A DNA stretch of 64,000 nucleotides from assembly GCA_963693305.1 (NCBI GenBank), contig OY855903.1:51607150-51671149 (forward strand). The letters run 5' to 3'. Positions 1 through 25,300 of the stretch are shown piece after piece. Source of the stretch: Meandrina meandrites (Eukaryota; Cnidaria; Anthozoa; Scleractinia; Meandrinidae). The notes below the pieces were generated by a model. The model saw only the letters and a program-made list of their open reading frames with translations, was not told the DNA's origin and ran no database searches. A program made the position numbers and the translations under genes. Each line of letters opens with the position of its first letter. The stretch's first letter is position 1.

Positions 1-776
1 TTGCCAGTTTTTACATGCCTTCATTTTTTATATTAGGTTTTTGTTTACAGTAAATTTATTTTTGTAGCACCATTTATATTGAACCGATGGGAATGGCAAA
101 ATTAAAATATTGTTTTTATCATTATCATTATCACTACCATTATCATCATTATTACTATTATACAGTTCCCACTTCGACAAAGGGCATTCAAACCATTTTT
201 TGCAACTATAATTTATATAGTGCTACATGTATTTCCAAAAAATGCCCAATGTGGCCTGTAACCAAAAAACTTCCGGTATCACTATGGTGCGTAAAATGGA
301 ATGGTACAGTGTGTAAAACTGTGCCCAAAAAAGCTTTTAGAAACCTTAAATTAACCAATAGTATTAACTAGGGAGCAGGAATGACGCAGTGAGTAGAGCA
401 AACTCATAAACAAAGTTTTCTCCCTCCAAAAACACTTATATCCAGAAATGCACGCAAGTATTGTTTACAGAGTACTTCATGTCCTACTGGGCTTTTAGAC
501 ATTTTCATATACTTCATATTTGACATGATTTTGTGTGTTTTGGTGGGATTTCATTAATGAGGACACTTTGTGATGCCGATTAATATGAGGAACATTACCG
601 TGCATTTCTGGACATATCTGTCCAAAAAACCAACAATTCCAATTTAATCAGGAATACCCACAAGCTTCTAGCTCGTGTATAAATAAAGGTTATTTTTACT
701 TTATCCATGTATATTATCACTTTACTGGCATGTTGATTAAATTCCAATGTTTTTTTTTTGTCTTGTTTGTTTTAAG
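1..776 (+). other. Intron of upstream plastin copy
   Basis: This stretch precedes the acceptor TTTTAAG at 770-776 and is read as the last intron of a plastin gene whose other exons lie left of the window. It holds a short ATT/ATC-rich microsatellite around 114-162. I see no coding exon in it. Confidence 0.6.
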
Positions 777-932
777 GAGAAACACGAAAATGCCAAATAC
801 GCTCTAAGTGTTGCCCGAAAGATTGGTGCCACAACCTACGCCCTCCCCGATGACCTGGTGGAAGTCAAACCCAAAATGGTGCTGACGATTTTTGCCTGCC
901 TAATGGCCACATATCTGGCCTTGAACAAGTAA
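777..932 (+). CDS. Plastin/fimbrin, last coding exon of upstream copy (partial)
   Basis: Plastin is an actin-bundling protein with two EF hands and four calponin-homology (CH) domains. This exon encodes the C-terminal end of the fourth CH domain. It contains the plastin signature [20 protein letters not shown] followed by a [11 protein letters not shown] block, and stops with TAA at 930-932. The exon opens in phase 0 directly after a polypyrimidine tract and AAG acceptor. The homologous last exon of the complete downstream copy is at 20760-20933 and is nearly the same over its first 110 bases. The two C-termini differ: this one ends in a short neutral tail (ATYLALNK), the downstream one in a Lys/Arg-rich tail. 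The rest of this gene is off the left edge. Family assignment is firm; whether the gene is functional cannot be judged from one exon. Confidence 0.9.
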   Translation, partial: EKHENAKYALSVARKIGATTYALPDDLVEVKPKMVLTIFACLMATYLALNK

Positions 933-1443
933 ATCATCAATTTATTAAAGAGCCGAAGCCCTAGCGTTCTATTTTTATAACCAAAAGAAAATTCAATCTA
1001 GATCTCTTAAAAAAATTCAAACGTAAAGATTCTAAATACTGTTGCATTATTACACAAGTTTGTTGGTTTGGCTTTGAGTGGATGAGGCGGGAAGGAAGAC
1101 ACAATTTTATCCAGCGTGGCTCACCACACTCAAAATGTTTATAATGCGCAAATGTTTGATAGTCTGTTAATTTATTTAAATCAGTCATCACTGGTCGAGA
1201 GATGTGCAAGTAATTCTTTTTAAAGGTCTTTGTAAATCCCGTTTTTCAAGGAATTCACACCACGTATAAATTGGTGTGGAGATCGAGTGAAATGCAGTAA
1301 CATTTTTTGGGTGACATCTCTGTGACTAAACAATTAATACAATGTAAAATTTTATAAATGCAGTTGTGTGTTATGATGAAGCACTGGGATTTGTTATTCG
1401 ACAGTGGATTTAACAGTGATTCAGGATTACGTAGCTTTACCTG

Positions 1444-1906
1444 TTGTCACGCAATGCTTCTCTCCACATCGGAGCGTTGTGTGACGGCAGTGACACGACG
1501 CTGGATTGTAAAATTAGCAATGAATTGAAAAGTGCTTTGGAATTTGTGGTATAAAACCTTGGAAGGAATCCTGACTTAGTGTTAAATCAGCGTTCAAATA
1601 ACTGGTTCCTGTTGCATAGAATAGAATTAAAAGATAATCAACGTTACTAGAAGCATTCCCATAAATTAGGTAATTTTTAAATCTGCAACACAAAAAAAAA
1701 CTGTCAAAGTCCACCTGATAGTAGGTCACTGGAAGTCGGCTCTTGTAGTGAAAGAGGTGAAGTTAGTAATAAATATTTTAAATCATTATCATTTGTTGTA
1801 ACTGATGTTTTTTTGGTGGAATCTTTTGGCTGCAACCAACAGCTACCTTCGCACCCGTCACCGCCGTCACACAACGCTCCGATGTGGAGAAGCATTGCGT
1901 GACAAC
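1444..1906. repeat. Inverted repeat, about 50-bp arms
   Basis: Bases 1444-1494 and 1856-1906 are near-perfect reverse complements (core ATCGGAGCGTTGTGTGACGG against its complement). They flank about 360 bp without coding signal. This is the shape of a small non-autonomous DNA element, or of two copies of a repeat in opposite orientation. Confidence 0.65.
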
Positions 1907-2644
1907 CCAAAGCAGGACAGGTGCCCGCAACTTCAAATTTTTAAGCGGCGGCAGTGTGCAAAACAGCAGGAATAGTGGCGGTTGTATAAATCCAGAATGC
2001 AGATAAAGTGTGTGGTTTTGACCATTTTGGTAACAATTTGTGCACACACTTAGGTCGGGAATTGGGTATGGTTACTGGAAGAAACTAATTCTTATTTCTC
2101 CTCAGTTGATAAGCGCGCTATAAATTAAAATCGACATTTTCTTTTGCCTGAAGTAGGGTAAGGTTGTGTAGAAGTGGGCCGCCTACTCCCCCCTCCACCC
2201 ATTTTATGCCCCTACCCAGTCTCCAAGATATATCTACAAACAAAAGCAGGTCGAGCCTTGCTGTGGCAGTTTAGATGCCTTACAAGTGGAGTTCTAACCA
2301 GACTATCTTCGGGCTCGTCGCATTCAACGACGAATTGCGATTAGGCCCGTCCCTTTGCAGAACACGGTCACCTGACCTTGTCAATCATACTAGAAATTAG
2401 GTGGTAGCGCAAAATGGTGCCAGAAATGGAAAGAGCGTGATGAAATTTGTGAGGTTGACTGCTGATGTTTAAAAACTTTTATACAAGAGAAATTGAACCC
2501 CCTTTGAATTTTTAATCCTGGGTTAGTGTTAATTAATCGGGTTATCAACAACCCGGCCCAGATCCGTTGCGTTTACTGTCCGCTGGTCATGGAGACGCAG
2601 GCTCTGGGAACGAGATTGGTGCTTTGAAATAGAAAATTGAACAA

Positions 2645-2835
2645 GTACGCATGCTACGGCGCAACAATGTTGCAGGAACATGGCCAGACAAGTACAACAT
2701 CATGCAACATCCAAAGTGTTGCGAGAGAATTTGACCATTTTCAAACTTGGTCCAACAACACGCAACATATTGCAACAGGGTGGCCAAACGTGTAAAACTG
2801 ATGTACGCAACAATGCTGCGAAATGTTGCGAGCGT
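2645..2835. repeat. TGTTGC/GCAACA-rich interspersed repeat
   Basis: The segment repeats variants of GCAACATATTGCAACA and contains GGCCAAACGTGT. The same phrases recur at 12365-12800 in a plastin intron (for example GGTGGCCAAACGTG next to GCAACA strings). I read both as copies of one non-coding dispersed family. Confidence 0.55.
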
Positions 2836-3774
2836 TTGAGAATAGTCCTGACCCTTTGTTTTAAGGTAAGGTTAGGGCTATAAACACCATTTATAAACTT
2901 TGTACTGTTTCGAAATGCTGCGTGTTTTAGGTTTCTCTTAAGGACATTCGCGCCAAAATCTTCCCACGTTCAGATTTTTAAATAACTTTACCTGCAGTTA
3001 GATAATGACTAACTCGTGTCAGAAACGAAAAAAAATTGGGGGGTCACCACGCTTGTTTCGGAGATAAACCGTATGGAAGACCACAGTATTAATGGAAGCT
3101 TTGATAATTAATTCGAATTACCTTACCTTGATTCAAGTTTAAAAAAAATGAAAATGAACTAGTACAGCCAAGGTTTTTGTGTTGGCCTTAACTCAAACAG
3201 GCCTATTAAGTAAATATTTGCAATTGGTGTCATTCCTTCAGGTAGAGTGAACCTTTTGGAAGGATAATTGCTTGTCAAGCTCAGCCGCCAAATGCATAAA
3301 TTCGAGCCTACGCGAGTCGAAAAAACGAAAAAAAAAAAACTCCTCACGTTCAGATTTTTTTTGTTTTTTGTGTAAATGGAGAGAATTGGTAAAGGAAACT
3401 TTCTACGTAAAGAAAAACAGGGGTCACCAGGCATCTATGAGAGTTAAATCATCGCGAAGTTATCGCAACGGCTACTCACCCTAATGTGGTTGGAAAGTTT
3501 CCTCAGCGCGCGCGCTCGATGCATGACGTGGCGTAACGTTGCGACAGGAATTACGTGCGCAGTAAGGATGCGCATAAACAATTAGCGCGAACGTCCTTAA
3601 GGAACGGGCGACTCGACGCGCGCTAGGATAAAATTGCTCTTAAAGTGACGCAAATTTACGTGAATTGTTTCCGTCGTTTTGGTAACCGAGTTGACTCGGT
3701 CACCGGGATAAATAAAATAAATCACTTTATTTAAGTGTCAGAGTATTTAGCACTGTTGTACTAATTGTGGACAC

Positions 3775-3990
3775 TGTAAATAAGCAAACAAATGTTAAAT
3801 ATAGGACAGAAATTTGTTAAAAATCCCAACAGGTAGGAGGCCGATCAGCTGGCTATTTACAAAGCGTGGTAGAGTTGAATTCGGGACCACCGAAGACAAA
3901 TCCATCTAGTGGCAGGGAGGAGGATTTGAACCCCTGGACTTCCGGATTACAAGTCCAGCGCCCTAACCACTGGGCCACGTTGCCTCCTAT
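3775..3990 (-). repeat. tRNA-derived SINE
   Basis: Read on the minus strand from 3990, the element starts with a tRNA-like head containing an A-box-like GTGGCCCAGTGGTTAGGGCG and a B-box GGTTCAAATCC. It continues into a non-tRNA body ending in an A/T-rich tail near 3775. The tRNA-like head lacks a convincing acceptor stem, so it is a SINE promoter rather than a tRNA gene. Confidence 0.7.
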
Positions 3991-4077
3991 AATGTTGTCG
4001 TCTGTTCATATGGGAAATTTCAGACTGATCGACAGGGACGAAATTCAAGAAACAAAACCAAAATGGCGCTACATAAC

Positions 4078-4156
4078 GTCAGCCTGCGTGCAGACGTGTC
4101 CTATTTCCTTTGTTCACGTGAAGCAAAGGAAATAGGAGAAGCTTGCACGCAGGCTT
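4078..4156. repeat. Short hairpin element
   Basis: The left arm (AGCCTGCGTGCA..CCTATTTCCTTTG) and right arm (CAAAGGAAATAGG..TGCACGCAGGCT) are complementary around a short loop near 4117. This is a palindromic MITE-like hairpin of about 80 bp. Confidence 0.6.
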
Positions 4157-4949
4157 CATAACGGTTGTATCGTTTGTGACTATCGTAGCTTTGCTCACCA
4201 TTATTAGCCTTTAAAAATATTACTCCTGCTGATTTATCCCAAATTGCACTCGAAATCATGTGATTACCTGTACTCAACGGTAATTATGGCTTCGATCATT
4301 TTCCTGCAGAATGACGCAATTTTTAACATTAGTATACATCAAATGACACCAGCTTGTAAATTTTCGCCTCCAAAAGTTCACTGCAGTTTTGGAAAGACCA
4401 AAAACTAAGCCACACGCGAGGTACTACCGGGAAATACGATATGGGAAAGAAAAGTTGTTGTAAAAGATTTTACTGAAATTTGCATACCGAAAGGAATTTT
4501 TCTAGCCTGAACCGTTTCTCCTTGCAAGGACTGAATAAAACTGTTTTTGTCAGTTTTTATCAATAAATGTTAATTATGAGATAATCGCGACATAAAGCAA
4601 CTGTAGAAAACACCGTTGACAACGAAACCTGGAAACCTTTGGCTTTTTATTATTATCTTTTTTTAACAAAAAAAATCCCTTCTGTCAGATTGTTTTCGCA
4701 TCTGAGTGGTAGCTACACAATTGACATGTCAAATATCAGAATTAGGAAAGCTTGTCCTAGTGGGACGCCTTTGTATTCGCACAGTAAGAATTCTTCCTAT
4801 TTCATGTAGAATTTTTACAGCGTAACGGTTTTCGAGAGCTCTACGCTTCCCTTTTTCCAAACAGTTGAGAAGAATTTGAACTTTAAATATCCACCGTTTA
4901 TTTTTTCGACTTTTCCATCCCACATTATTTTATACAAAACGACATTGAA

Positions 4950-5512
4950 ATGTGCGAGGCGGCAAGAGTTGTTAATCAAATTTACAACAGCTGGTTCTTA
5001 TTAACCGAGCTCATATTAGTCGGTCTGTATCAAGGGGGAATATTGACCAGGGCTTTTATTGTTCCATATTTTAGATATTGTTCAGTAGTTTGGAATTTTT
5101 GTGCGGCCCGAAATAGAGACAAATGGGAGAATCTTAACAAAAGGGAGGGCGCTCAGGATTGTTCTCGATGAGAAAACGTCTGCACTACCAGGAACTACTA
5201 AATAAGTTGAATTCTAGTGATCTGAACAGTATTAGGAGTGAAGACATGATGATCACACTTTTTAAGGCAGTCCATTGTTAGACGATGCCGAAATTCTTGC
5301 GTGGTCTGTTTCAAATGAGAAATACTAGCAAACTTGTTGTTCCATACGTAAACACAACAACTTAATGGGTTACATTCCTTTAGAAATGTATCAGCAACTA
5401 TGTGGAACGGGCTCACTGAGGACCAAGACCTATAACGTCTTTCAACGACTTTTAATGTAAAGTGCACCAAATTTCGTTTGGACAAAAAATGTCACTGTAA
5501 TATATGTAAATA
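4950..5512 (+). pseudogene. Decayed non-LTR retrotransposon, 3' end of reverse transcriptase ORF
   Basis: The plus strand encodes TRAFIVPYFRYCSVVWNFC near 5052-5106. This matches the thumb and C-terminal region of LINE reverse transcriptases (typically Y-x-P-x-x-x-YCS-x-VW). Downstream, in shifted frames and broken by stops, are phrases of the usual LINE C-terminus: an R-x-HYQELLNKLN block near 5170-5210, a LRGLFQMRNTSKL block near 5290, and a short Cys-rich end near 5490. The reading frame is interrupted several times, so this is a 5'-truncated, inactive copy. Confidence 0.6.
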
Positions 5513-8217
5513 GTAGGCTTCTATATGTTATAGTTGATTTTTTTCTTTAGTTATTTTCTTTCTTTATTTTTTCTTTCTCGGAGATGTTAGCTTTATTAAC
5601 AGTTAAAGGCTTTAATGTACTACATTTTTCGACGCGATTCTACACCATCGACGCCATCTTGAAACTGGCCGTGTACGGTCATGCTCACGTGATCTCGGAA
5701 AACATAAACAGTAACCTACTCCTTTGAAGTTTGCCGGTTTTCCTAACCAGTCCCCATCTACTAATTGTGGTATGATCAAGGTCGTAAATCAGAGAATACA
5801 GGCTGACTTAGCTCGGTTATTTACATGTAATAATATGCTCTGCTCATTATATGGCCAAACAACAAAACTTAAGAGGCCGTGGCAAACGAGGACACATTGT
5901 TGCTCATGATGTTTGCTTGCATGGGCGAGAAAATGGGGAAATATTTGTTTCTGAAAGAAATCAAAAGCATTTTGTGTCTTGGACACAATTCTTGTGTCCT
6001 CGACAAATGTTGGGCGCGCGGGCAAACAGGGAAACATTTGTGTCCGCAACCCGTTCAACCTGTTATTAACATCAGAGACTTGTCGAAAGCTATTCGCTGA
6101 AAGTCGCCTAATGTAGCTGCCTCGTAATCACTGCATTTTGCTCGACGAACGAAGATGAAAAAATTGGACAAAGGTAGGTCACTATTAAAGCTATGTTTTC
6201 AATTTCTTTGAGCCACTCTTAGTCTTGCGTTTAATTCTTTTGATTTCTGGGCTTGCTAAAAGGTCTCAATTTTAGCTACAGTCGTTTGAGTGAAGGTAAA
6301 CTGCTCTAGGTGCTGGGCTAGATGGGCCTGAAAGCAACACGGCGGTTTATATCGATTTTGGCCAATCAAATTCGTTCCCAGTCCTTGTGAGCCAAGGCCA
6401 CACACTAATAAGATCTCTTGGATTTTATTTATCTTTTGGACGCTTGTTCTAAAATTTAACTTTCATTAAAAAAAATTAGCCGAATGTCTTCACTCAATCT
6501 GTTATTTCCTGTAGTTTGTCTGAAGGCCTTATAAGTTTTCGTTCTGCGAAATTAAGACCGTTCCTCCTAGTTCTCGCTAAGGCTGTTCCAATTTCTTAAA
6601 AAATTGCTCGAAAGTTCCTCCAAAAAATCCAAAAGTTCCTGGAAAGTTGCTTCAAAAAATCCAAAACGTTGCTTTTAATTAACCAAAAAAAATTTATCGA
6701 AACATATGTTAAGATCAGATTCTAAACCTTTTTATGCTCTTTCATTTCAACAGAAGTATCTAATAAAATAACATTTAAAAGACAAAATTTGTTGAATTTC
6801 ACGAAGAACAATCACGACGATACCGATGACGTCATGTTTGCCGAGGAAATTTCTATGCTGAATCAGCGGACAGTTGAAACATCTTCGGAACTTTAGCGGA
6901 AATCTTCGACAAACTTCGTTAGTCTTCGGAAAATCTCAAAAAATGCTCACAAACGTTCGTAAACAACACTCGAACAATCTTAGGTCTAGAAATTGCTCAG
7001 CACAAAAAGTTGCTCGAAAGGAAAATGAAAAGTTGCTTATCATCTTTGGACAGCCTTAGTTCTCGCATGACAGCAAACCAACAGGGATCTTGTTTCTGTA
7101 ACACGTGAATTAACTTTTATTTTCACACAATGCTCATTGGCGTTGTTTTTCTTTCACCCTCTCGCTTTGTTGGAGAAGATCTCAGGACCAAATCCTTTAT
7201 TTTTTCTGCCAATTATTAATTCTAGTTTAAATTCAATAGGCGCTAAATAAAATGAGTAAGATGAGAGATAAATACGAACTTGACGGTCAAACTTCTGGAA
7301 ATTGATCGCCGGAACTTGGCGTTTAACCTTTCAATGTTTTCTGAATTTTAAAATATTTGAAGGCTTTGTTTACACTTTCCTTATTTGGAAAAGTTTGCTT
7401 AACTACGTTTCATGACAAGTTTAAAATGATTTAAAACAAGAAAACTTTGTATGTAAACTCGATATCTTCGCTTGGCTTTAAATTAAGCCATGTTTTTCTT
7501 GTGGTTTACTGGCAAATTTGACGATTTATGTGGTGTCTACTTTGTTCTCAAGTAAGTCTCGGCCGCACAATAGCTAATTAATTTTATAGTTTAAAACAAA
7601 AAAACTACGGATATGCTCGAGCAAAAACATGGAATCACCTATATTCCGATTCGTAAATCAAATGTTTGGAAATATCTGGGCTGGCCAATAAACATAAACC
7701 TGACCTTGCCTAACTCATAATGATTAAGAATTCTGTAACAAAACTCAAGTTGACAACCTTATAGACTTGATTTTTACAGGTTTTTTTGTGGGCTCTGGAG
7801 CGGGGCTGAAAAATGAAGCTCCATACCGAAGCTTCGAAAAACAAAGTTGAATTGTGGTTAGGGAGATTTGGGACATGAAAAGAATTGTCATAAATTAAAT
7901 AAGATATCCCCTTACACAACAAGTGAATTGGAAACATTCGTTCATGTTCGAATTTAGGGAGATTTGCAGCAATTAATATTTAATGCCCTCCTCTCTGGCA
8001 AAGCATAAAGCCAAACGGGAAACGTACAAACAATCTAAGGATCCATTTCACTATGACCAAATTTGGTCACAGAAACGGATTATTGATCACTGGGAGCTCT
8101 TGGCTTATAAGCGTTTTAGAACTCAGCTGCACGGCAGACGGAATTTGTTTCTGATCTGCAGTTATTTGTGGTTTTCTATTTACAAGAGACACGTTCCTGC
8201 ACTATTTTGTTTTAAAA

Positions 8218-20933
<12,716 letters not shown>

Positions 20934-22041
20934 ATGTGTTGTAAATGTTTTCTGGCTCTGCTATTTCAAAGTGGATTGCAAAATTAAGCTTAAGTTTTAA
21001 AGATTTGCGTTTTGTCACTTAAAATGGTATGAATTAAACACAATCGCTTTGAAATGGAAGGGATTAAACTTTGGTTAGCGCTCAATCCTGGATTAGTGTA
21101 AATCGGTGTTTGGACACTGGGGTTCTGATACATAACATAGACAAAGAATAGAACTGAAATTAAATCAAAGTAGATTTTCATTACCTAATGTCTTGCTCAA
21201 ACGTTGTAATCTATGACATTATTGTCACGCAAACTCGATTGTGAGCCACTGAAATTCGGCTTTTGTAGCAAAAAAGGTGTAGTTTATCAGCTTTCTTGTT
21301 GAGAATATTAAATGTTTCAGACCATTGGTATTACTTGCTTTTACTGTGATATTTTTTATGTTTTTGCCTTGTTCTCCTTATTTTAAAATGAGTTTTAAAA
21401 TAAATTCTCAAACTCATTTATTAAAAAAGAAGGCTTCAGAAAACTGCTTATAACTTAGACAAATGTTGCATGGTCGCCACAATTTTTATGATTTTACATT
21501 ATTTGAGAATCTTCTGTCAGCCTTTAAAATTCCAAGAAATCGCTTATTGTTTTCCTTTTCAAAAGCGCGTTTTAAAAAGGGGCCTGTGAGACAAATAAGT
21601 GTCCGAGTGCCACCTTAAAGTCCCCAGCACTTACTTGGAATATCTCGCCATGCACACTAGATATTCCTACAAGTCGAGCTCACGATCGAAGAGCGGGAAG
21701 CGCGAAAACGAGAAGCGAGATACTTTGAGATAGTCTACGCTCACATGTGCAAATAAAACTTGTATCACATGGCACTTGAGAAGGAAGCTAATAACACACG
21801 ATTACCGCTTACTTTGCAAAATTTCATTTCTTGTTTCCACTCGGCACAAGAAATAACTACACAAGCTTCAAACCAGTTAACTATTATTGGACGAGGTTGG
21901 GCAAAATATCGTGATTTGTCAGTGGCGAGGAGATCAATTATTTGCCGAAGCCGAAGGCTGAAGCCAGTAATTGATCTGCGAGACACTCGCAAATCACGAT
22001 ATTTTGCAAAAACGGAGTTCAATAATTGTGTTATCATTGAA
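20934..22041 (+). other. 3' flank of plastin copy 2 and intergenic DNA
   Basis: The first ~350 bases are the 3' UTR or flank and share scattered blocks with 1500-1760 behind copy 1 (for example the GGATTGCAAAATTAAG and CGGCTTTTGTAG regions). The remainder has no gene; a hairpin element occupies 21875-22031, directly before the viral element. Confidence 0.55.
21875..22031. repeat. Palindromic hairpin element beside the insertion
   Basis: GCAAAATATCGTGATTTG at 21900-21917 is repeated inverted at 21991-22008. Outer parts (AACTATTATTGG.. and ..CAATAATTG) also pair, as do GATCAATTA/TAATTGATC. It is a MITE-like hairpin ending about 15 bp before the viral element. Confidence 0.65.
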
Positions 22042-22046
22042 ACTCT
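22042..22046 (+). repeat. Target-site duplication, left copy
   Basis: ACTCT directly abuts the left end of the Polinton. The same five bases follow the right end at 38651-38655. Polintons make 5-6 bp duplications. Confidence 0.8.
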
Positions 22047-22264
22047 AGTAGTAATATCGGAGTCTGACTAAAACCACCTCGGGCGCACCCACATAATTTT
22101 TCCTCTTTCCGGGACTAGTACTCCGGGGATAAACCCCTTCGTACTAGGGAAAGAGGAAAAATTATGTGGGAGCTGCTCGGTAGTTTTAGTCAGACTCCGA
22201 TATTACTACTTGGAACAAACCGCAAAACAAAGGCGGCGGGACAACCATTTAGAGGAATGCAGCA
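22047..22264 (+). repeat. Left terminal inverted repeat with nested hairpin
   Basis: The reverse complement of 38433-38650; I see no mismatch on reading. The outer 164 bases are themselves a nested inverted repeat: 22047-22074 pairs with 22183-22210 (28 bp), 22088-22110 with 22148-22170 (23 bp), 22115-22121 with 22141-22147 (7 bp) and GGGG 22125-22128 with CCCC 22134-22137. Two unmatched stretches (22075-22087 and 22171-22182) would form an internal loop. The inner 54 bases are not part of the hairpin. Confidence 0.93.
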
Positions 22265-22309
22265 CAATGGTAACAACAATTAATAAAAATTAAAAATATT
22301 TTTCCACAT

Positions 22310-22316
22310 TATATAC
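22310..22316 (+). promoter_or_regulatory. TATA-like box of the polymerase gene
   Basis: TATATAC ends one base before the ATG at 22318. Several other genes of the element show the same motif 2-25 bases before their start codons. The very short implied leader is an inference. Confidence 0.45.
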
Positions 22317-22317
22317 G

Positions 22318-25300
22318 ATGGACAGCACAGATCTCAGATCTTTGGAAGAAGAGCTTGCAAATCTTGATCCCGAAGATTTACGTTATTTATCAAAATTAAT
22401 TGCAGAAGACACGCCCACAATTCAAAATGCAATCAATACTCTGCTGGAAGAACCAATCCCAGAAGGTGTAAATAAAAAATTAAAAGCCCCATTAAAACCG
22501 TTAAAACCGACACCGAAACCACCGCCAAGAAACAGAAAAAGAAACAGAAAAGAAACCATATTGAAAATATTCGACCCCATCCAACCGAACAAGGTGAAAA
22601 CGGTGACAGATTATCAGAACGAGGTTCTGGACCTATACCACGACACGGAATACGAGGGGGTAGAAGAAAGCAAAGGAAGACGTTACATAAGGTGGCGTTT
22701 TGTAGCGGGTCTAAACAAAGACCTCACACCCAGGTTCATGGAAAAGATAAGGGAGAATGTGGGAACATCGTTTTACATGAGGCACGTCTATTCATCTATT
22801 TTACAAAACATTGAAGATGGGACAAGGATTACTTATTACCAAAATAAGGGCTCCCCATGGATGAAAACGTACGCAGACGCAGAAAAATGGATAAGGGAAA
22901 GGGAGGAGATACGTCTAGATCCAGATAACACTGAAAGACCGGATACAAAGTGGATCTTTGAGTCGCATTTCAATGTTGATGTAAAGGTTGTGCTAGACCG
23001 CCAGCCATTGATGGGAACAGGACCCTTACCAGACTGGCTGCGTAAACAAGCAAACACGGGGAGAAAACAAGCAATGGTAGCTCTAGACAGCTATGGGGAC
23101 AATCTGTGTCTATGGCGCTGTATCGCTGTGCACAAAGGAGCTAGGCCAGATCGAAGCACAAAAGCAGCCCAAGATCAAGCTAAGAGTTTCTACAAGCTCA
23201 GGAACACGCCAAAGGATTGTGCAAAAACCTCACTCGATGAACTAGAAAAGGTAGAAATGCACCTGAACAAGGGCAAACCTTTTTCAGATTGGCTAGGGAT
23301 AAGAGTTTACATCCCCGAGCTGACAAACAAGGATGAAATCGAAATGGGTATAGAAACAAATCCCACAATAGTTTGGCATCTAATGAGAAACCCGGCACCG
23401 CAGCTAAAAAACATCATGACAATCGGTGTTTATAACGAGCACGCATTCCTGATAAAAGACATCACGAAGTTAGCGAAAAACTATGAATGCAACCATTGCC
23501 ACGCAAGATTCACAAAAGCCTGCAACCTCCAACGTCACGCAGAAAGATGCGCGCAAGGCAAAACGGTAATAGACTGTCCAGGTGAAAAAGTGGAAGCGCC
23601 GCAGACAGCATATGAAAAAGCGTTTTACCCAAAACAAAGCGCATCAAAAGAATCAATACAGTGGTTGAAATACGTGGAAAAGCATTGGAAAATCTGTATA
23701 CATCATGCAATGTCAGGGCACGAGGGAGAACGCTGGATAGAGAAAAGGCCGGTAGACGGGTACAACCATGAGAAAAAGTTGGTTTTACAATATCACGGCT
23801 GCCGCTGGCACGGATGTCCAAAATGTTATCCGGATCGAAACCAAATAATAGAACACGGCGGCAAGACAGTAGAAGAACTCTACCAAGCAACAGTAAAAAG
23901 AACGGCACATCTGCGAAAGGTGGGATACAAAGTGGTGGAATGCTGGTCATGTCAGTGGTTGAACACAACAGAAAGTATGAAACACGGAAAAGAACCGCCA
24001 AAACCCCAAACAAAAGCCTATCCACACGCAATTCTGTATGACTTTGAGGCGTACGGGGACAAAAACCATCGAAAGGAACCAACAGGAAATCTCACGATAG
24101 AGAACAAACACATACCGATCTCAGTAAGCGTGGGCGACACATTGGAAACCGAAATCGCAAAAGACGGAAAACAAGGGCCGAAGGTGACCCACATCTGCGA
24201 AACAAACCCCAAAGTGTTGGTTCAAAAGTTCATGGAAGAACTGAAAAGACGAGAGAAAAACATCAGAGCAAAAGTGCGAGCAGAATTCATGCCGGCAGAC
24301 ATCAAGCTGATACCAAAAGATCAAAGGAAAAAAATAGAAGAATGGTGCGACCAGGTGCCAACACTCGGTTTCAACTCAGGAAGTTATGATTTGAACCTGA
24401 TAAAGAATTACTTCGCGAAACAGCTCGCGGGCGCAACCAACAAAGTGAGAGTGGCGAAGAATGGGAGCAAAATCATGTTCTTACTCACGGACAGATTGCG
24501 TTTCCTGGACATAATCAACTACTTGGGCCCAGGAACCAGCTACGCGAAATGGGTGGAAGCGTACGACTGCAAGGCAACAAAATCCTGGCTTCCGTACGAG
24601 TGGTTCGACAGCGCAGAAAAGCTGGATTACCCAGGGCTCCCGGAATATGAGGAGTGGTATTCGAAGCTTAAAAATGAGTACGTTCTAACACGGAAAGAAT
24701 GGGGGGAATGTCAGAGACTGTTCAAAGAAAAAGGGATGAAAACGTTCAAAGACTGGCTAAAATATTACAATAATCTGGATGTGGCACCCGGGCTTGAAGC
24801 GCTGCAAAAAATGAGAAACTTCTACATCGGGAAAGGGATTGACATAATGAAAGACGCAGTCAGCATACCGGGTGTGAGTTTGCATTACTTGCTAAAAGGT
24901 GCAATAGAACGCAAAGCGGAACTGTACGCCCCAAGTAAAGAAGCGTATGAGATGTTAAAAGAAGCGGTAGTGGGAGGGCCAAGTTTGGTCTTTACAAGAT
25001 ACCACGAAGTGGGGAAAACGCGGATAAGATCGCATCAATACCCAATCCCAAGGGTATGTCAAAACATCCTGGGATATGACGCCAACGCGCTGTATTTATC
25101 AACCATGCTGAGGGAAATGCCGTGCGGGAAAGAAACAGTAGTACGGTACGCAGAAGACGATATGTTGGCGCCAATAGAGCTGAAACAAAGACTGAAAGAC
25201 AAAAGCTGGTTCGGGTACGCGGAAGTAGACATCGAAATCCCAAACCACTTGCACCAAAAGTTTGAAGAAATGTGCCCCTTCTTTCACAAAAAATCGGTAC

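Larger units (their letters stand above)
933..8217. other. Intergenic DNA between the two plastin copies
   Basis: The 3' flank of copy 1 runs to about 1800, and parts of it resemble 20934-21300 behind copy 2, supporting tandem duplication. The rest contains the repeats listed separately (fold-back DNA at 1444-1906, a TGTTGC-rich element, a SINE, a hairpin and a LINE remnant). I see no supported gene in 5513-7960. The last ~250 bases should include the promoter and 5' leader of plastin copy 2, but I could not pick a clear TATA box. Confidence 0.6.
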
